From NCBI RefSeq assembly GCF_000003815.2, contig NC_049980.1:7864175-7928174 (forward strand): DNA of 64,000 nucleotides. The letters are read 5' to 3'. The position numbers were made by a program, and so were the translations under genes. Source of the DNA: Branchiostoma floridae (lineage: Eukaryota > Chordata > Leptocardii > Amphioxiformes > Branchiostomatidae). This document shows positions 13,501 to 28,500 of this stretch, piece by piece. The notes beneath the pieces are model-generated. The model was given only the letters and a program-made list of their open reading frames with translations, did no database searches and was not told the DNA's origin. Numbering within the stretch: position 1 is the first letter of the stretch; each line of letters opens with the position of its first letter.

Positions 13501-16500
13501 AAAGGGCCAACGTGATTTGAGCAAAGGATATTGGGAAACTACGGAGAGATCTGGCGGGCGACTCACGTCTCCCGTGCGGGTTCGGCAGAAAAAAGTCTTT
13601 GGAAACATGCCTCGAATTGAAATCAACGCGGTGTCCCGATTGCCCGGGGCCACTAATAATTTAGGCCGGGACCACTAGAAAACGACTTTTGACATTTTTG
13701 TGACCGTAGAAAAATAACCTACACCAGAATGTCAACTCGTCACCCCCCCCCCCCCCCCAATTTGATCTGTGACAGCCCGCATGGGAACCGCCTTTGATTT
13801 GTATTTAGATATTTCCACGCGTGCACTTTAAATTTCCCACCGGTTCGACGTTTGAACCATTGGAGCTCTAGGAATTTCGTTGAACAAGCCCCAAAATACA
13901 AGAATAAAGTCCGTTTCAAATGCATTTGCCGATCACCGTTACCTTATATTCCCATCGATTTTATTTCACTTTGCTTCATACGTCGTTCCTTTTCGTTCCT
14001 TTTCGCACTTTCGGTACTTTCCTTTTCGTTCCTTTTCGTTCCTATCCAATCTTTTCGTTCCTTTTCGCACTTTCGGTACTTTCCTTTTCGTTCCTTTTCG
14101 TTCCTTTTCCTACTTTCGGTACTTTCCTTTTCGTTCCTTTTCGTTCCTTTTCGTTCCTTTTCGTTCCTTTTCGCTCCTTTTCGTTCCTTTTCGTTCCTTT
14201 TCGTTCCTTTTCGCTCCTTATCGTTCCTTTTCGCACTTTCGGTACACCGTGCGTAGCTATCAATGCCAGGATGTTAGATTTGGAGGTCGACGATCAAGCG
14301 ATCCTCTTGCAAAGCAGTTTGTAAGGTTGTGTAAGTTTTGCGGTTCCAGTTGGATTTCATTAAAACTCAGTGCATAGATTATATATTTGGAAACTTCATT
14401 TTTTTAAAGCCAAATGTTGTTTCCATGATTTGGTTGATTCGGAACGAATATATACAATGCATTTATTCGCAGTTCCTTCCTGGCGTCCAATTGTTTCCAA
14501 ATAAAAGGATATTGATTTTGACATTATTGTTTCTCTTTTTGGCTGTCTTTTTTTCTCCAGGATGTCCTGACATTTTCCACCATCTGAACAAGCTTGACTC
14601 CATCTACTGCCGCATGCAGGACAACTGTCTCGGATTCAGCTGCTGCTTGACTGTTCCCATTCCACCCTTCAACCTATTCTCTTTGAAATCTTCAGTAATG
14701 TTTGATCCTTGTAACATGAGTCTAACCATCGAACTTGGAGACATGAAGGAGACAAAGAATCTGACTTTGCCTAGATTCGGTAAGTACATGTACACGGAAA
14801 TCATTACCCCTAAAAAATTACCCGTTACTCCATTTCGGTTCATTCTCTTTTTATTGAGACAACTACATATCACTAAAATAGTGTTTTGCAATATGCCCTA
14901 AGGTTATAAAGAAGACACATGGAAAAGACCTTACCAACGTCGACTTTCAACACTTCTACGGTGATAAGCTAACTGTTCACAACAAGATGCTTTACAGTTG
15001 AGATTAGCCTACAGATCTAGTCTAAAGTACTTTTTGAAAGACATTCTCCGCATACAACCATGTATCCGACTTAGTAGAATGAAATGTGTTGTTCCATTGG
15101 TGTTTGCCCATTTGTCTACTATTGGGGGGTTTGACGGTGACGTTGTATGTGTCCTGCATAATTTGGAATTAAAAAAAATTACTTCAAACACTTTCCACAG
15201 CTGAGGAGGACGACTACAGCTTCAACAAGTCCTGGACGCTTTTTGATTCCTTCAAAGTTCAAAGAAGCTTCAGAATTAAAAGAGAGAACTCATTCATTGA
15301 GGTGATTTCTATCTATGTTATTAAATAAAATTATCTATTCTATTCAAGTGATGGGTGGACACTACATATGTATTTTTCTTGTCAAAGCATATTTATCTAT
15401 TTATTGGTTTGGCTGTTAAGCACGCACAGCCAGGGCTGACCAACAAGCCTGTGGCTATTACAAACGGCTAGCCCTGCTGACAAAAACAGAGGCAATACAA
15501 ATGGAATTGGACAAGGACAGGATACTTATCAATAACAATATTCAAGTACAAAAAATACAAATAAAAAAGAACTTTGCAATATATACATGAGTTTATAGTT
15601 TCGAAGAGAAAGGCTTGGACAGGTAACCTGAATAATTTCAACCAGTATAAGAATCACCCTTTCTATCTGTAAGCGTTTAGCTGATTGCTGTTATTGAGTT
15701 GTCCATCAATTTACAGAGCATCCAACATTAAACATTAAAAAACACGACGCATATATTTGTTATTGCAGATAAATTTGGCTCTGAGGATCTGTTCGAAAGA
15801 CATCTGTCTTCCTCCTTTGAAAATCGTGAAAGGTGCTAGGATTAAAATCCCGACTTGTCATGCTGAAAGTGCTGCTCCTCAAAAAAACCAAGGTAACAAA
15901 TACCATTTCTGAGTGACGAGTATGTCATGATATAGCAACCAATAGATAATATTTACTATGTTTATATTTCTCACTTTATACGTAGGGATGAATTACTTTT
16001 TACTTTGATTTACTTTTACCTTTTGATTTGAAATTAAATCAATTTTTCGGAAAATGCGCACATCACTTCATGCCCAATAGAGAATTATCATCTCAATAAA
16101 AAATGAAGATATAGTTGTGTGTGTGTGTGTGTGTGTGTTTGTGTTTCCGGATATTTGTGATCACCATTACTCTAGAACCTCGGGATGTATTACAATGATA
16201 TTTAGTATGTGGGTATGGGTTGGGAAGACAAAGGTCAAGGTCAATTTGGAGCCCCCTGGTATGTGACCTTGATACTGCAGCAGATATCCTTTTTTTGTAT
16301 CTTTTGACCTACATGTGCTAGTCTTTATTTTTTGGTGGCAGATAGCTTGTGACGTAATGAATGCATGGTGTATGTTTGGGTCCCCTAGCATGTTGCTCTG
16401 GAACTGCAGGGTCATTTTTGCTCAAAATCTTCTAAGGAGGATAACTGAATAAGGGAACAACAAATTTAGATGATATTTGGTCTGTAGGTAGCTAAGACGG

Positions 16501-19500
16501 AGATGTACATCATCACATGCTAAATGATTGCACAATCAACATTGTGACCAGTGTAAGTTATCTAAATATATGTACATAAAAAAATATGTACATAAAAATA
16601 TAAAAAAAATATGTACATAAACAAATATGTACATATTTAAAATATACATATATAAAAAAATATACATATATAAAAAAATATACATATATAAAAATATAAA
16701 TATACATATATAAAAAAATATGTACATAAACAAGCTTAAATTATATAAATGTGGAGATCATTTACATAATCAGACTATTTTACGGAGATATGAGGTCTGG
16801 CTAAGAGTAGCATTTGATAACATATTATCCCTTTGTCTTCAGCAGTGCAATTGATGGAGATGACCTTAGGAGACTTAGAGAAGGAGATTACTTTCTTCCG
16901 TCCATGCGGCCTGGATCTAAAACTTCCTGACCTCAACTTAGGAACTTTCGGAGGATGGAACTTTAGTTTGGGCGATCTGCAAGGCTTCAACTTTAATCTG
17001 GGGAATTTTCAATTCCCTGATTTCAATTTAGGCGACTTTCCGTTCCCAGGCCTACATCTGAATTGGGGAAATTTACCTGGCTTCGACTTAGGCAATCTAC
17101 CAAGTCTCTTCTCAAATCTTGTCAACGAACTAAGAGTGTTCATTAAAGGCGGGGTGAGCAATGAAAAACGCAATTATTATTTGTTGTCTAATGCATGATG
17201 CTTTGGGTTAATTGAAGCTTATGTAATAGATGGTTGAAATGCATTGGTATGACAGTAATCTAATATTCCTATTTGCGAATAATATATTTACTTTATTCCT
17301 GAGTATGAATGAAATTGATATCTGATACTTTGTCATTGCAAATTGTATAAATCAAAACTAATAAACTATAGATGTTGACCGAATGTCAAAATTAGAAAGG
17401 TTTTCTTGGCGAACAAAAGCCATAATCTGTTTTTTTGTCGCGTGAGTTAATTGTGTCCTTACACGTTCTTCTCTTATAGTTGATAGGCTCTATCGAGATG
17501 GCCATGCAAGATCTTGGCATAGAGCTGAATATGGTCAACAGTTATTTGGTGGGCACTCGTCGCTTTGGACCATGGGACAAAATATTCTTTAATGTCAATC
17601 CTGGCTTCCCTCTTGGACCAATATACTTAAGTCTTGGTGAGTATGTACCTCTCATGTCATCTATCCCGTTGTCTAAATATAAACTGAACTGAAATATTTT
17701 ACCGTTGGGGCACCTAAAACTGACAATCAGTTTTCGTCACCCTTCTCGGTTTTCTTTTTTCTTCATGTTGCACCAAGAGTCATGCCATTCTTTTGATATT
17801 ATCCTCCCTATCCCTGCATGCATCCTCCTCCCTGAATGTTTCCTTGTCCATATATACTACTTCAGTTTATTTTCTTTACATGCATCGCTCTGTCAATTTA
17901 TGTGTTAACGCAAATATGAACAATGAACAATTTGTCTAAAACACGTACTGTATAAAGTAATGTGTTTTCAAAGAAATCCAGGAATTTAAGTAAAATAATT
18001 AGTACTTCTAATTAAAATTAGAACTGATCTTACTTAGCGGACTGGGCACGCACGCTGCAACCTCAAAATCGCTGCAGTCAGCTGGAAAAAAAACAGGTTC
18101 ATAAAATCGTTCAATGACTGTAAACGGAGGATATAGACGATTCTAGAAGAGTATTAGACGTACTATTGTTAAAAGGCTTTGAGAAGCGTTCCAATGTTCA
18201 TCTCTTGAGAACAACTTATTCTAAAATGGCCATTCGAAAGGGTTGGTTTTAAATCTTTGTACGCATTGATGCTCATACAAATATGGATGGCCACAGTTGC
18301 ACAGTACATTTGTACAACGTGTTTTGAATTGCATGAAATACAGCTTGAAGTGGGTTTCTTACAGTATTTGGAGCCGGGGGGTATGCCGGCGTGGACTTGG
18401 AAGCTGGGGTATCTTTGATGAAAATGTCAGCCTATGTAAGTCATTTTAAATTAATTTGAATTCATTTGCTTGTGTAGAAATGCTGCAAGGTTTGTAGCAA
18501 AAGAATATTTCCCATGGAAGATGAATGTAACTGAATGTGTAGATGCAAACCTCCATGGGCAGGTTGAAAGTCTGCTGGTTGTAATGAACGACAAAGTATA
18601 TGAATATGAATGAACAATTAAAATCATATTGCATATTGAATGAAATAACAGTTCGGAATCGTATTTTCTCTGTTTCAGGGTCTTGTAACGCCAAAGGCCG
18701 GTGCCATTGTAGGCGCTGGTCTCAGGGTACAGTTTTTGGCGCTAGTTGGAGAGTTGAAATTAACGGGACACATCCTAACGACCGACTTTCCAACAAGGGC
18801 AGAAATAGCATTCAACAAATTTCCCCTCAATGTCAGGTCAGAAAGAGTTGTCTACTTTAAATATATTCCATTTGAATATACCCAGTGAATTACGCATAAT
18901 AATTACCCAATTTATTTAAAATTGATGCTTGGGGTGTAAAAATGATTCATGTCTAAATATGTTGAACGGCATGGTATTACGAAGTGTAAGTGTCTACACA
19001 AGAGTTCCGAGACTTCATACAACATACCTCGACAAATGATATTATCATAAATACTTGTCCTTGGTTATGCAAATAAGGAACTTATTTACATAAATTGCAT
19101 CAATTGCATCATCTTCTGCATGGAAATAGCACGCATGGTTGGAAGAACGAAAAATCTTAACTTAGCAAAGAATGTTTTTGTAGCAATTCATTTTGAATTA
19201 TGTACATGCGACCCCGATTAACTTATGTTGATGGCATTGCTGCCCCTACGGCCGGTGAGGCTATGGGACCGGTGAGGTGGCCCTGATTCGCATGATTTAT
19301 GTCTAATAACGTTCACTTTAAGTTGCTTAGTAATGCCTTATGTATCGAATTCCCATCATTTACCACTATGGATTATAGTATTTTCTCATGATTATGCAAT
19401 TTAATCGCCCCATGTAATTCAAACAAAGAAATCTTTTTTAAAAAGTTGTGCCTTGCCGCGTATTTTATGTTATTTTGGTAAGTTAGACTAGATTCTACGC

Positions 19501-22500
19501 TAAAAATCCCGAGTTCCACATGTCGCCCCCCTCCCCCCTCATTATCATAATTTATGTCAGATGAATTATTGGCACATTAAACAGGTTTTGTAAAACTTTT
19601 TGACCCACAATGAATATGCATTATTTTTTATTACAAACTAAGTTCCTTCTGATGCAATTTGTGATATATATTTATATAAATATGGTGAGTTAAAGCGTAG
19701 ATTTATTACGCTAGACCACATACAGTAACATGCGTCTAGAAGAGCGTTTTAATACTCGCCTGGAATGTACCATTGTCTAACTAAGCCATGAAACTCGGCA
19801 AGGAAAGAAGGGCCTTTGGAAGGGGCTTTGGAAGGGCTGGGTTAACAGGTCCGTCCATTGATCCATGGATCCATGGAAGAAAGCTGGCGTAAAGCCTTGC
19901 CTGGCGGCAAGGCAAAAAAAGCAGCAAGGGAGTCCATACCCATACCAATTACTGTGTGTCCCAATAGCTTTATACCACTTAAAAGTTACGACTACAGAAT
20001 GCCGAAAACACTCGAAATCAAAATTGATAGTTTCGCTGCAGTACATAAGAAAGCCGCTAGGGGTCCATTATCGTAATATCATCAGGATCGATCAAAGGCT
20101 TCTCGAGTTATGCTGTTCTTTAATACAAAAATAATTTTCTTGGCAAGGGTAAGAAGTGGCTAAACCCGAACCTGAAAATGTTATACTGGCCTACGTATCC
20201 AGTAACACCAAAGACAGACAGAGACATACACACCAAAAACAAAAATTTCCATCATGGAGGTCTTAACAGGGACCATCCATCCCAAGTATCTGTATCTGTA
20301 CCTGTATCCATATAGCCAGTAAAACCGCCATTCCATTCAGCGTAACGTAGCAGCGACCATGTGTGTGTTTACTATTATTATCCATAAGTATTTTCAAACC
20401 TCCATAATCATTTTTCAAGTCGATTCCATACTTGTCAAACATTAAGATTTCCTTCTCACGTTGTGTATACTCTTAAGTTGTAGTAAGCAATTTGCAACAG
20501 TTTCTAAATAAATAATTATTTAATTTTTCGCATTTTCGTAATGTAAAGGTTGTTCAAGTACATTTTCGTCTTTTAAGACGAAAACATTCTTGCATTCCAA
20601 ATAAGTCAGGCTACCACAAAGGTGATGCAAAAAAAGAATAGCACGGTGATTTGACATAGAAAAAGTTGTCGACAATAACCATTGGACTAATTATTTTCTT
20701 TCAGGGTACGGATGGACATGGTTATGATTCCATTGCGACTGGAACTTCGCGGAAAAGTGATAGCAGAAATTTCTCTCTTTGGGAAGACGTTAAGTAAGAC
20801 GATTATCAATATCCTGATCTGGCAATATGAGACACCTGCTGTCACCGGCAACATTTTCAACACAGGTCTTCCAGAGCCAGACCTTACTCCGCCGAAGTTC
20901 AGGAAATTTACATTTGATGTAAGAATGTTCTCTTTTAGTCTTTATGTTGCCTTTAAGACATTTTGCATCTAAAAAAAAGCTGATTCCATAGCATGATATT
21001 GCAGTGGGCTAGAAGTTCATTCTATCATTCGCATGATACATGCATGTAGAGTACAGGCCAGATTCATAATATGTACGTCTGGCTTAAATGATCAATAACC
21101 CTCAAAGAAGTTTCAACTGCCAGTAGTTTTAACTGCCAATGGACTATTGGCGTACGCCATATTGAAAAAAATGAGGGCATGATGAACTATATAAACGATA
21201 AACTTTAACGACAATTAAATATCAAAGTTATATCTTTGTTATTTTTATTTTAATCTCCATTGCCATTTTCCACCACCAGTTTGAAAATGGGATCGCCTTT
21301 TCGAAGAGGGCCGCCATCACCACACATTGCGAGGTCGAGCAGGTCGCAGGCCGAGACGTTGTAGAACCCGCCTTTCAACTGGAGGTAGCGGCAGAAGATG
21401 ATGTCAGCCAAGTGAAGCTGACTTATGATGTTGGGACGTACAGAGGTGGGAGTGACGTGGTGATGAATGAAGATCTCGGAGGGCCATCAAACATTATTGT
21501 CAGGGTAACTTATTTTTGTATCGTTGATTTGTTTAAAGACAAAGTACTGGTTGTTGACAGCAGTATGAGTGTGAAAACTACATGTCCATAACCGCACTAT
21601 AACCGTTAGATTTGTAAAGAAAATATCTCACCGGAAACTTGTGAAAAGTTTAACTCTTATTTTTTTTCGATTAGCTGATTGCTTCAATGACAATGTCTGC
21701 TTCTTAATGTCCTATTGTAACGCGGTGGAAATTGTTTATTGCAATTCACCATATATTTATAATTAACCCTATTCGGACGAGGGGGGAGGTTTTTTTGAGG
21801 CCAGTGCCAACTTTCCTATAAAGCCCGAACGGCTTACACTAGAGCCGCCAAATTTGGTCACTTGGCTTGAAATTAAGTTGGCATCAAATTAACAAATTTA
21901 AAAAATTTGGAAAGTTTTTGTTGTTGCGAGACTTGCTTGGCGAAAATTGGAAAGTCGGACCCAAGATGGCGTACCACAACTGGTATCTTATTTTATGACG
22001 TTATTTTGACGTCATTGATGTTGCTATTGTCAACATAAGTCGTGGCAGACATCATAAGTATATGTACACTAGCTGTTGCATACCTTGAAGTTTTCTTCGA
22101 ATGCCCTATTTATTTATATTTCCATGGTTACAGCCTACAATCCCAAAGCTAGTCATATTACATTTTAAGGCCGTCAAATGTCTTAGAAACTATTTATTGT
22201 TGTTTTACATCATTCTCTAAAGCTTGGTTGCCATATGATAAACCGTTTAGGAGTTATAGGAAGTTATAGGAGTTTTAATCGCAGGCCTCAAAAGCACCCC
22301 CCCCCCCCCACACACACACACACTTTCAGATAAAAAAAGCCCGGTCTGAATAGGGTTAAAGAAAATATCAATTATGGCTATATTTTTTAGGAAATGAAAG
22401 GCGGTGTGCCGCTTTATTTCACTGTCACTGCAACGAACTCTGGTGGAGGAAACGCAAAGGTGACTTGTGAGCTTCCCACCTATGACGTCACCTTACCTGG

Positions 22501-25500
22501 AGGGCGTGTCACTCCGGATTTCCTCACCACAAGCCATCCCAACATCCTCCGCGCATCAGCTGTGGCTCACGATGATTCCGTCATTCTTCACAAAAGGGTA
22601 AAAGCTATTCACGAAATGTCAACACCAATGCATCATTTGCAGAGGCGATAGATTTTACTGTTAATTTGCCCATACAGACATTAAGAAGACATACAGGTCT
22701 CTTAGTAGTCCATTTCACAACACGGCGGAATCACGGGTTATCAAAACAATCGGTTATATGAAATAGATTTCGCAGTCCATCATATGTTATGCTTAGAGTG
22801 ATGCTTTCAGCTTTCATTAACACAGCAACTAGCCTCTTGGTTTTAGAAATCATATTTGGCCAATACATTGAAATGGTGCTAATTTCTTGTTTTACCTACC
22901 TGTGCTATAGGCAGCAGTTGGCTATGGCAGGAAGGTTTACGGAGATCAGGTCTTGCCTTGGCATGACGTCAATACGACTGCAAACACATTGATAAACCCG
23001 GTGGTGTCGTCTATTTTGGAAAGATTTACAGGTGAGTTTACTCCATGTCATCACCATTGTGTTCCTCCATTGTGTAGCAAATTTGTGGTTATTGCTCCAT
23101 TCATGAAGTAGAACTGATATATTTTCCTTTGTCATCACGTAAAGGCCCACGGCCGGGAAAGGTAATCTCAACCCCAGTTGAAACTTCAATAGTTGACATC
23201 CCGGAGCAGTGTGCCTCGGAGTGCTTGAAGCTTCCTGCATACAAATGTCTCAGCTTCAACTATGACTACGGAAATGGTGACTGCGAACTGTTGGAGGAGA
23301 TAGAGGGACACGGTGTAGAGATACATGTGGTATGTAAGCATCTGGCATGGGATGTGGTAGTTAGAGCTAATTTAGAAGAGCTGTTGACAATACACTGTGA
23401 ATGTTTTCCTATAGGTAAATCAATGGAAAAATATCAGACAAAAGGATCCACTGATTGCAATATGTTGTTTAATCATGTGTATGTCAGGTCGGTCATTTCC
23501 ACCATTTCGAGCGGCTCGGCGTTGGTCACAGTGTGGAGTTCCGGCACGACGATCTACAGCTGAGTCACAATGTTCTCTACTACTTCAACTTCTTCCTCAA
23601 TAATACAATTGGTAACGTACAATTACTTATTTACTTTATATTTGTGCTATTGTTCATATAACATACAGTCAGCATACCAGTCAATATAAAGCAGCTTCAA
23701 GTCTGGCGACATTTTTAAGAGAGCTAACGGGGGCCGCCCTAAGATGGTTCCCGTCGTAAGACGGTACGGATTTTTTGCTGATCTTATTATCCATAAGTAC
23801 ACCGTGTTTGTTGCCACTGACTGTGCTGATTACAAAGGTAAATAAACCAAGTCCATGCACACAGCTTTAATTTGCATTCCAAGTATACTTTAACATATTT
23901 ATTTCATGTTTAAAAAAAAACCAGAATTCTAACAGTAATGTTGACAGTGCTGAATCACTGCGGTCACCGGCCTCTGCGTATTGGCGGATCGTGTCGCTAA
24001 CTATACGAACTCTTCCAAGCAGTCACACAACTGCCATGATACACATAAATAAAGCCCCATAAAACACTATGAATATGGGTCTTCAAATGTTTGTTGAGTA
24101 GAAAAGCAACCAAAAGGAAGCGACATAAACATTGCCACCATTGTACTCCCAAGGGAGTGTGGCCGTGAAGGTGGCAGACTAGAGAACGCTCCAAAGATTT
24201 ATTTGACTGTAACAAATGATTCGTGCTGTCAATGAAAATAAGACTTGATAGAGAGATGTAGATGATATTTTCATAAAATCAGACAGAGTTTTGTTGATGT
24301 TGGCGGTGTCGTTTTTTCGTAATGTTTTTTTTAGTCGGGCATTCACAATCAGTGCATTCAGTCCATTGCCCGTAAAAACATCAGCTGGATTGTTCTAGGT
24401 ACAGCCTTCCTCATGTGAGACAAGAAGTACATACAGTCACGATTTTACTGTCAAAAGAAAGCTAAAATATCATACTATTAATTATTTTCTGTGTACTTAT
24501 ATATAAATCTACCACTTACTTCTGAAGAGAGCAAAACGTAAAAAGTGTACCAAGTTAGGCACACTGTCCAGCGTAGCACAAAATTGGAAGGTTACATACA
24601 CGAAATTGTCTCACAGTGTTTGCCGCTTGTAACACGCAGCGCGAAAGGTTCATGAACCACATGAATGCATTTCTTATTCAAGTATGTTGTTCAAATCTAT
24701 GTGTAAAAAATTCAGTCATCAAAATTTGACCACTCAGGCAACTAGCGATGGAGCGCCATGAGTTTGAGCGCAAGAAAAAGCGTACCGTGTTGGGGCACCT
24801 CCCGTTAAGTATGTTCATGTTGTACAGAGGAAAAGCTGGCAATGACTAATGAACAACTTACACCTTCATGAACGTCACAATATGTGTACCAGGGGGAGTT
24901 CATGATACCCTCATCTGACAACAATATTTTTGCAGCTTTTTTTACAGCTTTACTGTTCTCTTATGCCATTAACGGATGCTACAAGGTTCTTAGCATAGTT
25001 TTTTTTACGTAACTCCTCGTCTCCAGGTTACGTCAACACGTTGACGTCCCCCGGTGTTCTGGCTGACTTCACCCCTCCGAGCCCAGGTCCGCTGGAGAAC
25101 GTCATCATGGACGTACTGATGACTGAGGACTGTGGGGACTTTGTTCTGGACCACTGGGAACAGTTCAAATGTGGAGAACAGACGCCTCTACCAAACCATA
25201 GGTATATGAGTAACAAAACTAGCCAAACAGAGTAGCAAATTCACCAAATAACTTGAAACATGATTGTGTCTTGTTGTGGTTGTTGTGTGTATGTGTATTT
25301 GTCGTTTCTTTATTGATAAAAACAAATTCTTGCCCGGAGGCTAATAGCAGGTAACATGAAAGTAAACAGACAAACAAATAGTGTGTAACCGTATAAGATA
25401 TGTCTACTTTAGTCTAAAAGCTGACTCTAAACTGCAACACGAATAAATGATTTTGATGATATGAATCCCATGCCAACAGGTGGATAGTTGACGGCCAGGG

Positions 25501-28500
25501 ATCCCGAACTGTTTTCAACGGACATGAACCGCTGGTGGATATGCTATACACCCGCGCTAACAGATATGTGTCAGGTTAGTGAACTGCATTTTTTTTATAC
25601 ATCTACCATTACCACCATTTTTACATTTTAACACAAATATTTATCATCCACATAATACACCACGTCTAAAATTGCACCGGCATTTCTTTCAATCTAGAAC
25701 AAAACGAATCTTTGTGATAATGTTTCCCCTGTAGCCAACTGGGATGGTTTCCACGACAACGAAACCGGTCTCCACGGTTATTCCTGGACTGTAGGAAGAA
25801 CTCCATGTGGACAGGATGTCCATCCTCACATAGACCCGCATGCGCACCTGTTCGACGTGTCTGAATGGACGCACGAAGGATTGGCTAGTCCTTTGTTCTT
25901 GGAAGGTAGTGTGATATTCTATATATTATTAGTCCCTTACAAAGAAGATGGTAGTAACATCTTATATGTGCAATATATACTTAACAATTCTATGTATGTA
26001 AGTGTTAGAGCATGATCACGTGGCCTACTATGGGCAGATAGAGTCGCTCCACCCACAAGGGTCTTTTAACACCCGAAATGAAATCAAGAAACCACGTTTT
26101 AGAACTTGGCCACGTTTTAGAACATGGCCACTAGCCAGAATATTCTCTATGTTTTCAGTGTCTCTTTTTAGGATATCACATTATATTCATACGCCTAATT
26201 GTCAAAGCCTGCTTGAACGACCTTTGCAGGACGTACCTCCCTTGTTAGATGGGCAAGCCTAATTGAATTAAGGGTTAATGACCCGCCCCGAGGTGTATAT
26301 GGTGTCATAACGCCTGGTCGCCGGTGTCGATTCATTCTGACCAATCAGAGGAGAGATACCCGCCTGCCTGGCCGGAATCTATGTGTTACTGCGTCATAAC
26401 CAACGTGGAACGGGGACTTCTGATTGGTCCGCGGCGCCTGGCTTTATGATAATTACCTTTGTAGGCCGATGAATGGCCTAGACAAGCAAATTACATCGTG
26501 TGTCCTCAGGGATGTGAGAGCCAGACATTGGTCTAAGAAAAATGTGTGGTTCTATTTTATGCAAATGAGTTCATAGTACCACACATTTTTCATGGTATCA
26601 CACTTTCTGCACTATGAGGTTATAAACACAGTAATTGAAGGGCTCTGACTGACTAGATGGCATTGTCTACGTTCTAAGTTATGATTATCATTATCATTAT
26701 TAGCACACAGTCTCGTCAGCCGATCGATTTACCTGTTGTGTGAGTGACAGGGATTTCAGGATTGTACAGTTGCACAGTAGCATGCCTGTTGCAGTCAGCC
26801 TAAATCGGACAACCTCTGCTCCAGAAGCGGAACTAAACCTGGACCAAGTGCGCTACGTAGATTGTTGAATATGTAATTTCTTTATTATTTAGATGGAAAA
26901 TATCACGTCACGGTTCGACCTATCAATAACGTTGAGTTCGGCGGTGTCATGGCAACAACGGTCTGTCACACCACACCATACACCATCGACAACACACCAC
27001 CATTCGTACATCGCATTCACAACGTACAGTATGATGAGGAGGCCTACGCGATTTCCGCCGAGTATAATGTCAGGTATGTATATATATATATATATATATA
27101 TACGTATTTCAAATTAAATTTCATTGCTTGTAATGATGTTTCTATTACTATCATTTACTCTAAGAAATACGAGTTGCATATAGCACGGTTCAACATATTC
27201 CTTACATGGCTATGATTTTCTCCGGCACTGCAGATAAAGCAAAAGTACACCCATGTATAGGATATTGCTTATATTGGTAGGAAAGACACGTTGATGCTGT
27301 GCTTCTGCGTATGAAGTTTACCATGTATTTATTCTCTTTGTTTACAGCGATCCCCTTTCCGACATTCGGGAGATTGACTTTGGACTCGGACGGACCAAAC
27401 GTGACGTACACCTGATGGACTGGTATCGTCATGGCAACACAACACACACGTCTGTCAACTTTCATATTCCCGATGGGGTACCTGCATGGGTCAAAGTTAG
27501 GGCAATAAACAACGGTATGACATGCCTTTTTAGTTCACCCTTTTCGCGCAGCATTGTCATTTTAACTTAATTCATATAAAAAGATGGGTCCAGTCAAAAA
27601 GGAGAATGATGGACATTTTGGGAAACATTATGATAACATTCTGATGTGCTGAAAGTTTACTGTCTTTGACTTTGATTTAAGAACATCGGATGAAATAAAA
27701 TTGAGCAATTAGAAACGGTACATGTAAGTCCTTCCATTCTCAGAACACTTAGAAGTCATGACAAGATATTACAAGCTGCAAAGCTTACGTTTTTGACCCA
27801 TAAACAATAAATTTGATAATCAATTTGTTCATAATAGCTTATAGTCACTGTATGTTGATGGCACGAATGTGAAATCGCGAAGCGTCATCGGCAGCGAGTT
27901 AGGCTCAGGCCGAAGAGGTTCTGAGTTAGAATCCTTCCATGTCACCGATATTGTGCCCTTGGGAAAGACTACACGACTTTCCTCACTTGACTCAGGTGTA
28001 AAAACGAGAAAAAGATTGCACGAGAAGTATACCATTAGCCAGGTCCCGGCTGCATGACCGTTATATGCCACTACATGTACGTACCACAGTAACAAAATTT
28101 AATGTGAAAAAAGGAACAAAGTTGTGTGAGAGTCTAACAAAAGTGTGAGTGTGCAACAAAATGATAAAAGCAACATGAAGCAATTGTGTTGATGCTCACT
28201 GTTGACACGATGCTTCTAAAAAAGGGATGAGAACCTTTTTTTAGAAGCATGTTTATGAAAGGGTCTTATAGAGATGTTTATGAAAATAAAATAAAAACTG
28301 CATGAATAGACCTTCCAAGAGATTTTCAACTAAGGTATCATTATGATATAGTTGGAAATCTCACAACCGAATCATCCTTTTTCAGTGGACCTACGTGAAG
28401 TTGGACATTCTGAATCTCCAATTCTCGTTGACACGACACCTCCAGCTGTTGGGATACTTTACGATGGCAGCGTCCACGGACATGACCTGAAATTCACATC

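Noticed and set aside
13124..13515. Open frames across the N run
   Set aside because: They exist only because N codons are not stops.
13475..13678. 67-codon frame inside the hAT-like element
   Set aside because: No transposase motif; short and partly bounded by the gap.
12560..14377. Frames full of FRSFSFLFVP and KERKGTKRNE
   Set aside because: Both strands of the GGAACGAAAA decamer array; not proteins.
14338..14901. 187-codon frame as a stand-alone gene
   Set aside because: Only 14561-14779 is coding; the rest runs through splice sites into introns.
18837..20704. Frames near 19.8-20.1 kb as a small gene on either strand
   Set aside because: No motif, splice consistency or repeat support; overlapping frames on both strands are equally long.
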